NCBI RefSeq assembly: GCF_023910635.1 | Contig: NZ_JAAVVZ010000010.1 | Location: 1 to 64,000, forward strand | Direction of reading: 5' to 3' | Source: Sphingorhabdus sp. | Lineage (GTDB): Bacteria > Pseudomonadota > Alphaproteobacteria > Sphingomonadales > Sphingomonadaceae | DNA: 64,000 nt | Part shown: positions 16,497 through 24,528 of the stretch, piece by piece | Layout of the letters: each line of letters starts with the position of its first letter | Position numbering within the stretch: the first letter of the stretch is position 1 | Program-made: the position numbers and the translations under genes | Notes under the pieces: model-generated | Seen by the model: the letters and a program-made list of their open reading frames with translations, nothing else | Told to the model about the DNA's origin: nothing | Database searches by the model: none

Positions 16497-19007
16497 TCAA
16501 AGGCTCCGCAGCGCTTCCGATGGCCGCGCCGCTAAGATCGGGAGTGATCCGACGATACCCAGCACAAAGGTCACACCTGCGCCGCCAATGAGCGTCAACG
16601 CCAGTATCGAATAATCCGGCGTAAAGCTGAAATCGAATATTTCGACCACGACATAATATGCCGCCGACATGCCAAGCAGCAGCGATACCAACCCGAGCAG
16701 CACCGCCAATATCCCATATTCTAACGCCTGCGCGCCCAATATCTGCCGCCTTGTGCTGCCCAGCATTTTCATGATGACGCTGTCGTAAATGCGCGACTGG
16801 CGGGCAGCGGCAATCGCGCCAACGAGCACGGCGATTCCGGCCAAGATGGCGATGGATGCCGCAGCGGCAATGGCCTGCGCCATTTGCGTGAGCAATATTG
16901 TGATCTGCGACGTCACTTCGCCGACCTCAATCAGCGACGAGGACGGGAATGCGGGCGGGATAGATTTTGCCAATATGCGCTCGGCGGGCTTCGACACGGT
17001 CAAAGTCGCAACCATATTGTGTGGCGCGGCGTCCAAGCTTCCCGGCGAAAACACCATCACATAATTCAGGCCGAAATTATCCCATTTGACGGTGCGTAAG
17101 GATGCGATCTTGGCGGGAACCTCAACGCCGAGCAAGCTGATGGTCAGGGTATCACCCACCCCAACGCCCAAGCTTTCGGCGGCTTCTGCCTCAAGGCTGA
17201 CCAAGGCGGGACCATCATAATCCGCTGGCCAAAATGTGCCCGCGACAATCTCACTACCCCTCGGCAGGACGCTGCTGTAGGTCAGTCCGCGATCTCCGTT
17301 AAGGATCCATGCGCCTTCGGGCAGTTCTTCCAATTGATCCACACGCTGGCCGCCAAATTCAACGATAGTGCCGCGCAAGGCGGGGATCATATTGATGGTA
17401 GCTTTGGGGTCGGCGTCCTTCACCATTTGCGTGAATATCGCTGCGCCCTCACGCGGGATATCCAATGCAAAGAAGCTTGGCGCGCGGTCGGGGACGCTGT
17501 TTTTGATTTCATTGTTGATGCTGGTTTGAATGGCCGCGAGCGTCACGAACAAGGTAAGGCCAAGGCCAAGCGCCACGACCAATGCCTGCGTCTGCGCACC
17601 GGGGCGATGCAGGTTGGCAAGCGCGAGGCGCGGCAAGGGAGCCTTTGGCCGCGGGACGCGTAAGGCGATGAAACGCAGCAACCACGCAATGCCCGTGAGC
17701 AGCAACAGCAGGCCAAAGGCCGCGCCGATAAAGGCGAGCGAGAACAAAGGCTCTCGTGCCGTCACCACCGCAAGCGCGATGATTGCGAGGATAGCCGAGA
17801 CCACCCACACCGCGCTGCGCCGGTCGATGCGGGCGTTGCCTTCCACAATCGCGCGGAATAGGCCAGCGGCGGGCACCGTGCGCGCACGGGCCAAGGGCGG
17901 CAGGGCAAAGGCAATGGCGATCAACAGGCCATAGATTGCGCTGACGAGCAACGGCAAGGGATGCAGGTTAAAGCCCGGTGCGACCGGCAATATGTCGCCA
18001 GCCACCCAGCCAATGACCATAGGCATAACGCTACCCACCGCAAGTCCGGCGATAACCGCACCTGCGGCAACGGTCAGGATTTGAAGCATATAGATGCGGA
18101 ATATTGTGCCACTGTCTGCGCCCGTAACCTTCAATGTCGCAATGCTGGCGCGCTTGCTGGCCAGATAGCTGCTGACGCCGTTGCCGACGCCAATGCCCGC
18201 AATAACCAAGGCGGCAAGGCCGACAAGCGTCAGGAACTGCCCCATACGCTCAATGAAGCGCCTTGTGCCGGGTGCACCGTTGGAACGATCCGTAATGTCC
18301 CAACCCGCCGACGGGAACTGCGCCTCAAGTGCCTTTGCTACGGCGGGGGCGTCTTCGTTCGCGGATAGTTTGATGCGGTATTTTGCCTCATACATGCTGC
18401 CCGGCTGGATTAGGCCCGTATCTGGCAAAGATTTCATGTTGATGATGGCTACTGGACCAAGCGTGAAGCCCTCGCCCAAGCGGTCGGGTTCTTCGGCGAT
18501 GACACCTGCGACCTTAAACCGCGCCTCCCCAAAGCGGACGGTTCCACCTGTTTGAATGTCGAGCCGTTCGGACAAGGTTTGCCCAATGTAGATTTCGCCC
18601 TCGGCCGGTGCCTTAACATTGCCGCCATCGCGCAGGGTCAACGCGCCATAATGCGGGTAGATATTGTCGACTGCTTTCAACTCGGCAAGCAGGCTGTCGC
18701 TGCCAACTTGTGCGCCTATGGCCATTGCCCGCAAACGGATGGTTTCGGAAACTATGCCGGCTTTGCGCATGGCTGCCATTTCCGCCTGCGTTGCGGCGCG
18801 TTGCGCGATTCCGATTTCGACATCGCCGCCAAGGATCGTCTGACCACGCCGTGATAGTTCATCGGCTATGCCAGCGGTCAAGCTGCCAATAGCCGCGAGC
18901 GTCGCGACGCCCAGGAATAGGCAAATCGCCAACAACCGGAGCCCGCGGATACGCGCAGACAGGTCACGGCGCGAAATGCGCCAAATGGCGGCGAGGGAGA
19001 GGCTCAT
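16497..19007 (-). CDS. ABC transporter permease, YbbP-like (FtsX/MacB type, fused double unit)
   Basis: An 836-residue inner-membrane protein with two FtsX-type permease halves: an N-terminal anchor (GLRLLAICLFLGVATLAAIGSLTAG), a periplasmic domain, a first block of four to six membrane segments (about residues 255-440), a second periplasmic region and a final block of three (IAAAASIAILAGIAVLVGAIAAA onward). The alanine-rich tail ILAARPSEALRSL is the usual ending. With the ATPase upstream and the TesA-like esterase divergent, the locus matches E. coli tesA-ybbA-ybbP. The transported substrate is unknown; lipid or lipoprotein handling is suspected from the esterase neighbour. A 142-bp gap with a folded repeat separates it from its ATPase gene. 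Confidence 0.88.
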   Translation of the reverse strand: MSLSLAAIWRISRRDLSARIRGLRLLAICLFLGVATLAAIGSLTAGIADELSRRGQTILGGDVEIGIAQRAATQAEMAAMRKAGIVSETIRLRAMAIGAQVGSDSLLAELKAVDNIYPHYGALTLRDGGNVKAPAEGEIYIGQTLSERLDIQTGGTVRFGEARFKVAGVIAEEPDRLGEGFTLGPVAIINMKSLPDTGLIQPGSMYEAKYRIKLSANEDAPAVAKALEAQFPSAGWDITDRSNGAPGTRRFIERMGQFLTLVGLAALVIAGIGVGNGVSSYLASKRASIATLKVTGADSGTIFRIYMLQILTVAAGAVIAGLAVGSVMPMVIGWVAGDILPVAPGFNLHPLPLLVSAIYGLLIAIAFALPPLARARTVPAAGLFRAIVEGNARIDRRSAVWVVSAILAIIALAVVTAREPLFSLAFIGAAFGLLLLLTGIAWLLRFIALRVPRPKAPLPRLALANLHRPGAQTQALVVALGLGLTLFVTLAAIQTSINNEIKNSVPDRAPSFFALDIPREGAAIFTQMVKDADPKATINMIPALRGTIVEFGGQRVDQLEELPEGAWILNGDRGLTYSSVLPRGSEIVAGTFWPADYDGPALVSLEAEAAESLGVGVGDTLTISLLGVEVPAKIASLRTVKWDNFGLNYVMVFSPGSLDAAPHNMVATLTVSKPAERILAKSIPPAFPSSSLIEVGEVTSQITILLTQMAQAIAAAASIAILAGIAVLVGAIAAARQSRIYDSVIMKMLGSTRRQILGAQALEYGILAVLLGLVSLLLGMSAAYYVVVEIFDFSFTPDYSILALTLIGGAGVTFVLGIVGSLPILAARPSEALRSL

Positions 19008-19013
19008 CTAAAT

Positions 19014-19137
19014 CCTCCTCGGAACAAGGAGGGGGGCCGCGCGAAGCGGGGTGGAGGGGGCAATTGGCTCAGCGCGGGGCGCAGGCCCCCCTCAGTCAGT
19101 GCTCCGCACTGCCACCTCCCCGAAACGGGGAGGATCT
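19014..19137. repeat. Family-2 folded repeat inside the ybbA-ybbP operon
   Basis: Starts ATCCTCCTCGGAACAAGGAG and ends CCTCCCCGAAACGGGGAGGA. Inside are CGCGAAGCG, GGTGGAGGGGGC and a complementary GCCCCCCTC stretch, then AGTGCTCCGCACT as a small hairpin. The architecture is that of 16247-16389, but arms are less perfect. Fills the gap between ATPase and permease. Confidence 0.65.
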
Positions 19138-19149
19138 GTTGTTCGCCAA

Positions 19150-19851
19150 TCAAGCCGCGCTCTCCACCACGTGGCCATCCTGCATGGAAATCACCCGGTC
19201 ACATTTGCGGGCAAGTTCGGGGTCGTGGGTGATAATTAACAAAGTCGCGCCCAATGCGGCGCGGCGGTCGAACAAGAGGTCGATAATGGCCGTGCCTGTG
19301 GACCCATCCAAATTGCCTGTTGGTTCATCGGCAAAGATGATCTTTGGCCCTGCGGCCATGGCGCGGGCGATGGCAACACGTTGCTGTTCGCCGCCGGACA
19401 ATTGGGATGGATAATGGGTGAGCCGATGACCAAGGCCGACGGCTTCAAGCTCGCTTTGCGCGCGGCCAAACGGGTCCTTCAGACCAGCCAGCTCCAACGG
19501 GATAGCGACATTCTCAAGTGCGGTCATGGTCGGCAACAGGTGAAACGCCTGCAACACAATGCCGATGCGTCCACGCCGCGCACGCGCGAGTTCGTCTTCA
19601 TCCAGCTTAGTAAAATCCAGGCCATCGACAAGCACAGTGCCACCGCTGGCTTGCTCCAACCCGGCCAGCACCGCCATCAAAGAAGATTTGCCTGATCCTG
19701 ACGGCCCAAGCAACGCGACGCTGCTGTCATAGGGCACTTCAAGGTCTACGCCGCGTAAAATCGACACGGATGCGTCGTTGCTGCCAAGGCTGAGGGTGAC
19801 ATTTGCCGCGCGGATTGCCATATCCGTTTGGTGAGTGATAGGAGCGTGCAA
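19150..19851 (-). CDS. ABC transporter ATP-binding protein, YbbA-like
   Basis: A 233-residue ATPase of the LolD/MacB/YbbA group that powers the adjacent permease. Walker A is GPSGSGKSSLM (about residues 50-60). The Q-loop is VLQAFHLLPTMTALENVAIPLELAG, the signature is LSGGEQQRVAIARAMA, Walker B is IIFADEPTGNLDG, and the switch His is in LLIITHDPELA. All catalytic elements are present, unlike the ATPase remnant at 29315. It starts 11 nt from the divergent TesA-like gene, so the two promoters must overlap. Confidence 0.92.
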   Translation of the reverse strand: MHAPITHQTDMAIRAANVTLSLGSNDASVSILRGVDLEVPYDSSVALLGPSGSGKSSLMAVLAGLEQASGGTVLVDGLDFTKLDEDELARARRGRIGIVLQAFHLLPTMTALENVAIPLELAGLKDPFGRAQSELEAVGLGHRLTHYPSQLSGGEQQRVAIARAMAAGPKIIFADEPTGNLDGSTGTAIIDLLFDRRAALGATLLIITHDPELARKCDRVISMQDGHVVESAA

Positions 19852-19862
19852 GGAAAATCCTT

Positions 19863-20567
19863 ATGAGAAGTTTTTGGCTATATGGGGCGTTATGCGTCAC
19901 AATCCAAGGGTTGTCGGGATGCGGGTCAAATCCTGTAGCCGAAAATAAGACTGACGTTCAGGAAACGGCTAAGGTCGCGCAGTATGACCAATTGGTCGTT
20001 GCGTTCGGCGACAGCCTCTATGCCGGGTACCGCCTTGCGCCAAAGGAAGGGCTGGCTCCGGTATTGCAGGCGGCGTTGCAAGCGGGAGGCATTAACGCGC
20101 GGGTTCATAATGCCGGGGTGTCGGGGGACACCACAGCAGCAGGTAAAACGCGGCTGGCCTTCGTGCTCGATAATCTTGACCGAAAGCCTGACCTGGTGGT
20201 GCTTGGCCTTGGCGGCAATGATATGTTGCGCGGCATCAAACCTGCAGAAACCAAAGCGAACATGAGCGCGATGATGGACGAGTTGAAACGCCGAGACATT
20301 CCAGTGGTGCTGACGGGCATGTTGGCCGCGCCCAATCTAGGTGCAGATTATGTAAATTCTTTCAACGGGATTTTCCCGGATCTGGCCAATACATATGGTG
20401 CTTCGCTTTACCCTTTTTTCCTCGATGGCGTAGTGACGGATTCGGCCTTAATGCTGCCGGATAACATCCATCCCAATGCCAAGGGCGTGTCGCGGGTTGT
20501 CGAAGGATTATCCCCGCTGATCGAAGCCGCCTTGAAGCGGCAAGACGAAGCTGTATTAGAAAAATAA
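19863..20567 (+). CDS. tesA: SGNH/GDSL arylesterase (TesA-like), predicted lipoprotein
   Basis: A 234-residue esterase/lysophospholipase of the TesA family. Block I is AFGDSLYAGYRL with the Ser nucleophile, block II is NAGVSGDTTAAGKTRL, block III is GLGGNDMLRG and block V is DNIHPNAKG with the catalytic Asp/His. The N-terminus is a signal sequence with a lipobox ending in LSGC at Cys20, so this copy is predicted to be membrane-tethered rather than freely periplasmic like E. coli TesA. Paired divergently with ybbA-ybbP as in many proteobacteria. A perfect hairpin overlaps its stop codon. Confidence 0.9.
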   Translation: MRSFWLYGALCVTIQGLSGCGSNPVAENKTDVQETAKVAQYDQLVVAFGDSLYAGYRLAPKEGLAPVLQAALQAGGINARVHNAGVSGDTTAAGKTRLAFVLDNLDRKPDLVVLGLGGNDMLRGIKPAETKANMSAMMDELKRRDIPVVLTGMLAAPNLGADYVNSFNGIFPDLANTYGASLYPFFLDGVVTDSALMLPDNIHPNAKGVSRVVEGLSPLIEAALKRQDEAVLEK

Positions 20568-20574
20568 TACAGCT
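20549..20574 (+). terminator. Perfect hairpin overlapping the tesA stop codon
   Basis: AGCTGTATTA, loop GAAAAA, TAATACAGCT: a 10-bp perfect stem in which the stop TAA is the start of the 3' arm. The downstream sequence is AGGGACGG without a T-run, so it is not a standard terminator. It may stabilise the mRNA 3' end or act as a weak terminator. Confidence 0.45.
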
Positions 20575-20650
20575 AGGGACGGAAGTGCTTGAAATGGTCG
20601 CGCACTCGTTCCATTTGATGTCATATCCAATGACAGAGGGATTTTTGGCC

Positions 20651-21859
20651 ATGTCGACTGAAACCGCAACCCAGACCGTGCAAGATCTGAAGCTTACACC
20701 GCCGGACCCTGTGCCGACCGTGACCCCGCAACAGGCGATGGGGCTGGTCCCGGTAACCGATGAGCAGCAAAGCAAGCTGGCACAGCGGGTTGAGGCCTAT
20801 GTCGCTGACCTGATTGCGCAGGACGTTAACAGCCCTGAATTCGGCAAGCGGGTTGACCAGCTTACCAATATGGGCCGCAAGGAAATCATGGAGGCATCGG
20901 CGCAGTCGAACCGCTTTCTTGATAAACCCATCCGCCGCATGGACGCCGAGTCTGGCGTTGGGGCGGATTTGGCCGAATTGCGCCGCGTTGTTGAAGATTT
21001 AGACCCTTCCAAAAAGGGCAATCTGATGACCAAGCAGAAGCTGTTTGGAATCATCCCCTTTGGCAGTAAATTACGCAATTATTTCGACAGCTATCAAAGT
21101 TCGCAAACGCATATCAGCTCGATCCTCGGGCGGCTTGGCAACGGCAAGGACGAGCTATTGATGGACAATGCCGCCATTGATGTAGAACGTCAAAATCTGT
21201 GGGTTGCCATGGGCAAGCTTGAGCAGATGATCGTCATGTCAAAGCAGCTTGATGCCAAGCTTGAGGAAAAATCTGCGGAGTTGGAATTGTCCGACCCAGC
21301 CAAGTCACGCGCGATTAAGGAAAGTGCGTTATTCTATGTGCGCCAGCGGACGCAGGACTTGCTAACGCAAATGGCCGTGACGGTGCAGGGCTATCTTGCG
21401 CTTGATCTGGTGAAAAAGAACAATGTCGAGTTGGTAAAGGGCGTTGACCGCGCATCGACAACCACCGTGGGCGCGCTGCGTACGGCGGTCACGGTGGCGC
21501 AGGCAATGACGAACCAGAAACTGGTATTGGACCAAATCACATCGTTGAACACCACAACGGCGAATATCATCGACAGCACTGGCAAATTGCTACGCGACAA
21601 TACCGCGCGTATTCATGAACAAGCTGCGGGTGCGACTATTCCGCTGGAAACGTTAAGCCGCGCGTTTCAGAATATTTACGATACGATGGATGCCATCGAC
21701 ACCTTTAAGCTGAAGGCGCTCGACAGCATGAAGCAGACGTCGGACGCGCTTGAGAAAGAGGTCGAAAAGTCCAAGGGCTATATCGCCCGCGCCGAAGGTC
21801 AGGCGCAGGCGGTGAAGGCTACCCAGGACAGCGGTTTGCTCGCGGCGTTGGAGGGGTAA
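20651..21859 (+). CDS. TelA family toxic-anion resistance protein
   Basis: A 402-residue, highly helical soluble protein of the TelA family. Recognisable stretches include RVEAYVADLIAQDVNSPEFGKRVDQL, FLDKPIRRMDAES, GIIPFGSKLRNYFDSYQSSQTHI and LVKGVDRASTTTVGALRTAVTVAQA. TelA proteins were linked to tellurite resistance and are often encoded beside XpaC-type proteins; their biochemical role is unclear and probably concerns the envelope or stress. ATG 20651 (MSTETAT) is chosen as the family-like start; ATG 20630 is in frame. The XpaC-like gene follows 146 nt later, separated by a palindromic repeat. Confidence 0.86.
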   Translation: MSTETATQTVQDLKLTPPDPVPTVTPQQAMGLVPVTDEQQSKLAQRVEAYVADLIAQDVNSPEFGKRVDQLTNMGRKEIMEASAQSNRFLDKPIRRMDAESGVGADLAELRRVVEDLDPSKKGNLMTKQKLFGIIPFGSKLRNYFDSYQSSQTHISSILGRLGNGKDELLMDNAAIDVERQNLWVAMGKLEQMIVMSKQLDAKLEEKSAELELSDPAKSRAIKESALFYVRQRTQDLLTQMAVTVQGYLALDLVKKNNVELVKGVDRASTTTVGALRTAVTVAQAMTNQKLVLDQITSLNTTTANIIDSTGKLLRDNTARIHEQAAGATIPLETLSRAFQNIYDTMDAIDTFKLKALDSMKQTSDALEKEVEKSKGYIARAEGQAQAVKATQDSGLLAALEG

Positions 21860-21880
21860 GTGTTGACCAACATATCTTCA

Positions 21881-21988
21881 TCATTCCCGCGAAAGCGGGA
21901 ATTTATGGCCGGAACTTGCGGCATTGAGCGACCAGCGTTGTACACATTTATATCTCCGGCCATGGATTCCCGCTTTCGCGGGAATGAC
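21881..21988. repeat. Family-3 palindromic repeat (TCATTCCCGC..GCGGGAATGA)
   Basis: About 108 bp ending in near-perfect inverted repeats of some 33 bp. Each arm itself contains a hairpin (ATTCCCGC-gaaa-GCGGGAAT at 21883-21902 and ATTCCCGC-tttc-GCGGGAAT at 21966-21985), continuing inward into GGCCGGA / TCCGGCC. It sits between the TelA and XpaC-like genes. Relative: 55872-55967. Confidence 0.85.
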
Positions 21989-22005
21989 AAAGTTTAGGGA
22001 AGCCA

Positions 22006-22722
22006 GTGAATAGCCCAGCATCCAACTCAAACGAGACCCTGAACGCGGCTGCGCGGTCGTTGCGCAATGTGCGGATGAAACCGATTGGCTCCAAGTCACA
22101 GGCGCTGCGCAGTGCGCATTTTTGGGGCAAGCTGAGTAAGGCTGTGGTCGCGGTAGGGGTGGTGTTGATCGGCGCGGGCATAGTTGGCGCGATTATCGAC
22201 GGCATCGGCTTTTGGGGCGTTATGATCACCGGCATAGTTGGCGCGGCGGCGGCCTATGTGTTGATGCGCTACCCCGAAATGCCCATGCCTACGACCGAAA
22301 GCCTTCGTGTCACTGATCTCGCGACTTTGGCTGGAAAAACCGAAATCTGGTTGGAGGCGCAACGTCCGGCTCTGCCAGCGCCAGCAGTCACGTTGATGCA
22401 GGATATCGGCTTGCGGCTGGACCAGCTTGCGCCGCAATTGCAGACATTGGATGAAAACGACCCGGCGGCGCGCGAAGTGCGCAAGCTGGTGGGTGAACAT
22501 CTGCCCGAACTTATTAACGGCTATAAGAAAATCCCGGACAGCCTGAAACATAAAGAACATGCAGGGAAAACGCCTGCGCAGCAGCTTGTTGACGGGTTGA
22601 AAACTATTGATCGCGAGATTGAAACCATGACCGGGCAAATCTCACGCGGGGAGCTGGATAAGCTGGCAGTGCGTGGGCGTTACCTTGAAATGCGCTACGA
22701 CAACAGCGATGCACCGGGCTAG
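22006..22722 (+). CDS. XpaC-like membrane protein (TelA partner)
   Basis: A 238-residue protein with two adjacent membrane segments (KAVVAVGVVLIGAGIVGAIIDG and FWGVMITGIVGAAAAYVLM, about residues 46-88) followed by a helical cytoplasmic domain with HLPELINGYKKIPDSLK. Layout and position after telA match the XpaC (5-bromo-4-chloroindolyl phosphate hydrolysis) family, whose biochemical role is unknown. GTG 22006 follows AGGGA at about 6 nt and begins right after the repeat. The family call leans on context; the domain itself is weakly conserved. Confidence 0.62.
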   Translation: MNSPASNSNETLNAAARSLRNVRMKPIGSKSQALRSAHFWGKLSKAVVAVGVVLIGAGIVGAIIDGIGFWGVMITGIVGAAAAYVLMRYPEMPMPTTESLRVTDLATLAGKTEIWLEAQRPALPAPAVTLMQDIGLRLDQLAPQLQTLDENDPAAREVRKLVGEHLPELINGYKKIPDSLKHKEHAGKTPAQQLVDGLKTIDREIETMTGQISRGELDKLAVRGRYLEMRYDNSDAPG

Positions 22723-22821
22723 GCCGTCTAACGGGTTTCAAATAGCCAAAGACGTGGCGTGCCTTACAAAATCAGGGGCTTTCGCGGCGCATAAAGGCGC
22801 CTGGATGAAAAGGAATGCGTT

Positions 22822-23925
22822 TTGACGCGCGCGAAGCTGAGCAGAGAATTTTTCGGGACGCTGCCCAACGGAGAAGCGGTTGAAGCGATTACCCTCACCA
22901 ACGCAAACGGCATGCGGGTGCGTATCATCGGCTATGGTGCCGCGATACATTCGGTCTACGTGCCCGATGCGCAAGGGCGATTTGCCGATGTTACGACTGG
23001 GTATGATAGGCTGGACGCATATGTGGCTCAGCCGCAATATTTCGGTTCAACCGTAGGGCGCGTCGCCAACCGCATTGCAGGCGCACGCTTTACGTTGGAG
23101 GGCAAAGAATATCTGGTTCCTGCCAATGATGCCGCCAACTCCCTGCATGGTGGCGAACTGGGGTTTGACAAGGTCAACTGGACCGTTACCGCCTGCGATG
23201 AAAAGGCGATGTCCGTGACGCTTTCGCATGTCAGTCCCGATGGTGACCAAGGCTATCCCGGAAACTTATCCGTAACTGCAACCTACCAACTGCATGCGGA
23301 CAACGCTCTGTCGGTGCGATACCAAGCGACGACGGATGCACCAACTATCGTCAACCTGTCTAACCATGCGTATTGGAATTTAGCCGGCGAAGGTGCGCCC
23401 CACGACGCCATGGACCATCTGTTAACTATCAATGCTGCGCATTATTTGCCAGTCGATGCCACCCTCATCCCGACCGGCGAGCGCCGCCATGTGGCGGGCA
23501 CCGCGTTCGATTTCCGCATAGCTAAAACAATCCGTGCGCATGTCCGCGATGTTTCCGATGAACAATTACGGCATGGGCGCGGTTACGACCATAATTGGGT
23601 CATTGATGAGGTGGTGGCGCGTGCGCCTCGCTTGCACGCTGTATTGAAAGATCCACATTCGGGACGGACAATGCGGTTGCTGTCTAATCAACCTGGCTTG
23701 CAATTCTACGCCGGCAATTTTTTCGATGGTTCTACCGCAGGTAAGGCTGGCAAACGCTATCATATGGGCGACGCCATCGCCTTGGAACCGCAGATGTTTC
23801 CAGATGCACCTAACCAAGCTTCCTTTGCGTCGGTCGCGTTGCATCCTGACCAGACTTATGAAAATATCATCATTTGGCAGTTCGGTGTGACTGCGGGTAA
23901 TGCAGATGAGCACGCGCCCCAATAG
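22822..23925 (+). CDS. galM: Aldose 1-epimerase (galactose mutarotase)
   Basis: A 367-residue beta-sandwich enzyme interconverting alpha and beta anomers of aldoses. Motifs: YDRLDAYVAQPQYFGSTVGRVANRI, with the substrate Arg; NSLHGGELGFDKVNW, with the first catalytic His region; NLSNHAYWNLAGEG, with the second catalytic His; and YDHNWVID plus LQFYAGNF with the active-site Glu likely in ALEPQMFPDAPN. The start is TTG 22822, preceded by AAGGA at about 7 nt; an ATG at 22814 is out of frame and terminates at once. No signal peptide is evident, so it should be cytoplasmic. No sugar-catabolic genes are adjacent. Confidence 0.9.
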   Translation: MTRAKLSREFFGTLPNGEAVEAITLTNANGMRVRIIGYGAAIHSVYVPDAQGRFADVTTGYDRLDAYVAQPQYFGSTVGRVANRIAGARFTLEGKEYLVPANDAANSLHGGELGFDKVNWTVTACDEKAMSVTLSHVSPDGDQGYPGNLSVTATYQLHADNALSVRYQATTDAPTIVNLSNHAYWNLAGEGAPHDAMDHLLTINAAHYLPVDATLIPTGERRHVAGTAFDFRIAKTIRAHVRDVSDEQLRHGRGYDHNWVIDEVVARAPRLHAVLKDPHSGRTMRLLSNQPGLQFYAGNFFDGSTAGKAGKRYHMGDAIALEPQMFPDAPNQASFASVALHPDQTYENIIIWQFGVTAGNADEHAPQ

Positions 23926-24117
23926 CACGCATGCGACACCATTTTTTGTTGAGTGCCGTCTAGGCCGCGGACTCAGACATTGCCGTGAGCAATGGTTCAT
24001 TACCCCGATCGCTCATTAGGCATGGCAGTCACGGGGGTAAAAGGTTTGTAGTGTAAAGTCGTATCAAGTCGGTTATATGACAGTAAATTAAATTAGAAAC
24101 TCCTTACAGGTCAACGC

Positions 24118-24528
24118 ATGGACTTAACGAGTGACAGTGAAGGAACATCTCCTAAGATGCCTGGGTCACATATCCTTTTAATTGATGATGAACAGGATGT
24201 TCTCCCTGAGTATCAGGAGTTTCTCGAGTTTGCCGGATTTAAAGCCTTCACATCGGCTGACCCCGTCGAAGCGCACGAACTCGTCTTAAACACGCCGGAG
24301 ATCGGCGTCGTTATTACCGATCTGCGTATGGCGCAGGTTGATGGCGCAAGCATGATACGGAACTTGCGCGCTGCGCTTCCTGCCGGACGCCATGTCGCGT
24401 TTATAATCCTGACGGGTGACGCAAGTACACAATTAGGATCCGACATTGCGGATGTACCTGTGTTCCTGAAGCCAGCCGATACCGATGCGCTTATTGCGGC
24501 CATCCGTGTTGCGCTGTCACGTCCGTGA
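24118..24528 (+). CDS. Stand-alone response regulator receiver
   Basis: A 136-residue REC domain with no output domain. The acidic pair is in LLIDDEQDV (D23, D24), the phosphoacceptor is D68 in VVITDLRMAQVDG, the switch Thr is in IILTGDA (T99) and the Lys is K118 in FLKPAD. The FixJ/NtrC-like pattern suggests descent from a larger regulator. It overlaps the following kinase gene by 4 nt (GTGA), so the pair is translationally coupled and presumably cognate. Without an output domain it must act by protein contact or as a phosphate relay. Confidence 0.9.
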   Translation: MDLTSDSEGTSPKMPGSHILLIDDEQDVLPEYQEFLEFAGFKAFTSADPVEAHELVLNTPEIGVVITDLRMAQVDGASMIRNLRAALPAGRHVAFIILTGDASTQLGSDIADVPVFLKPADTDALIAAIRVALSRP

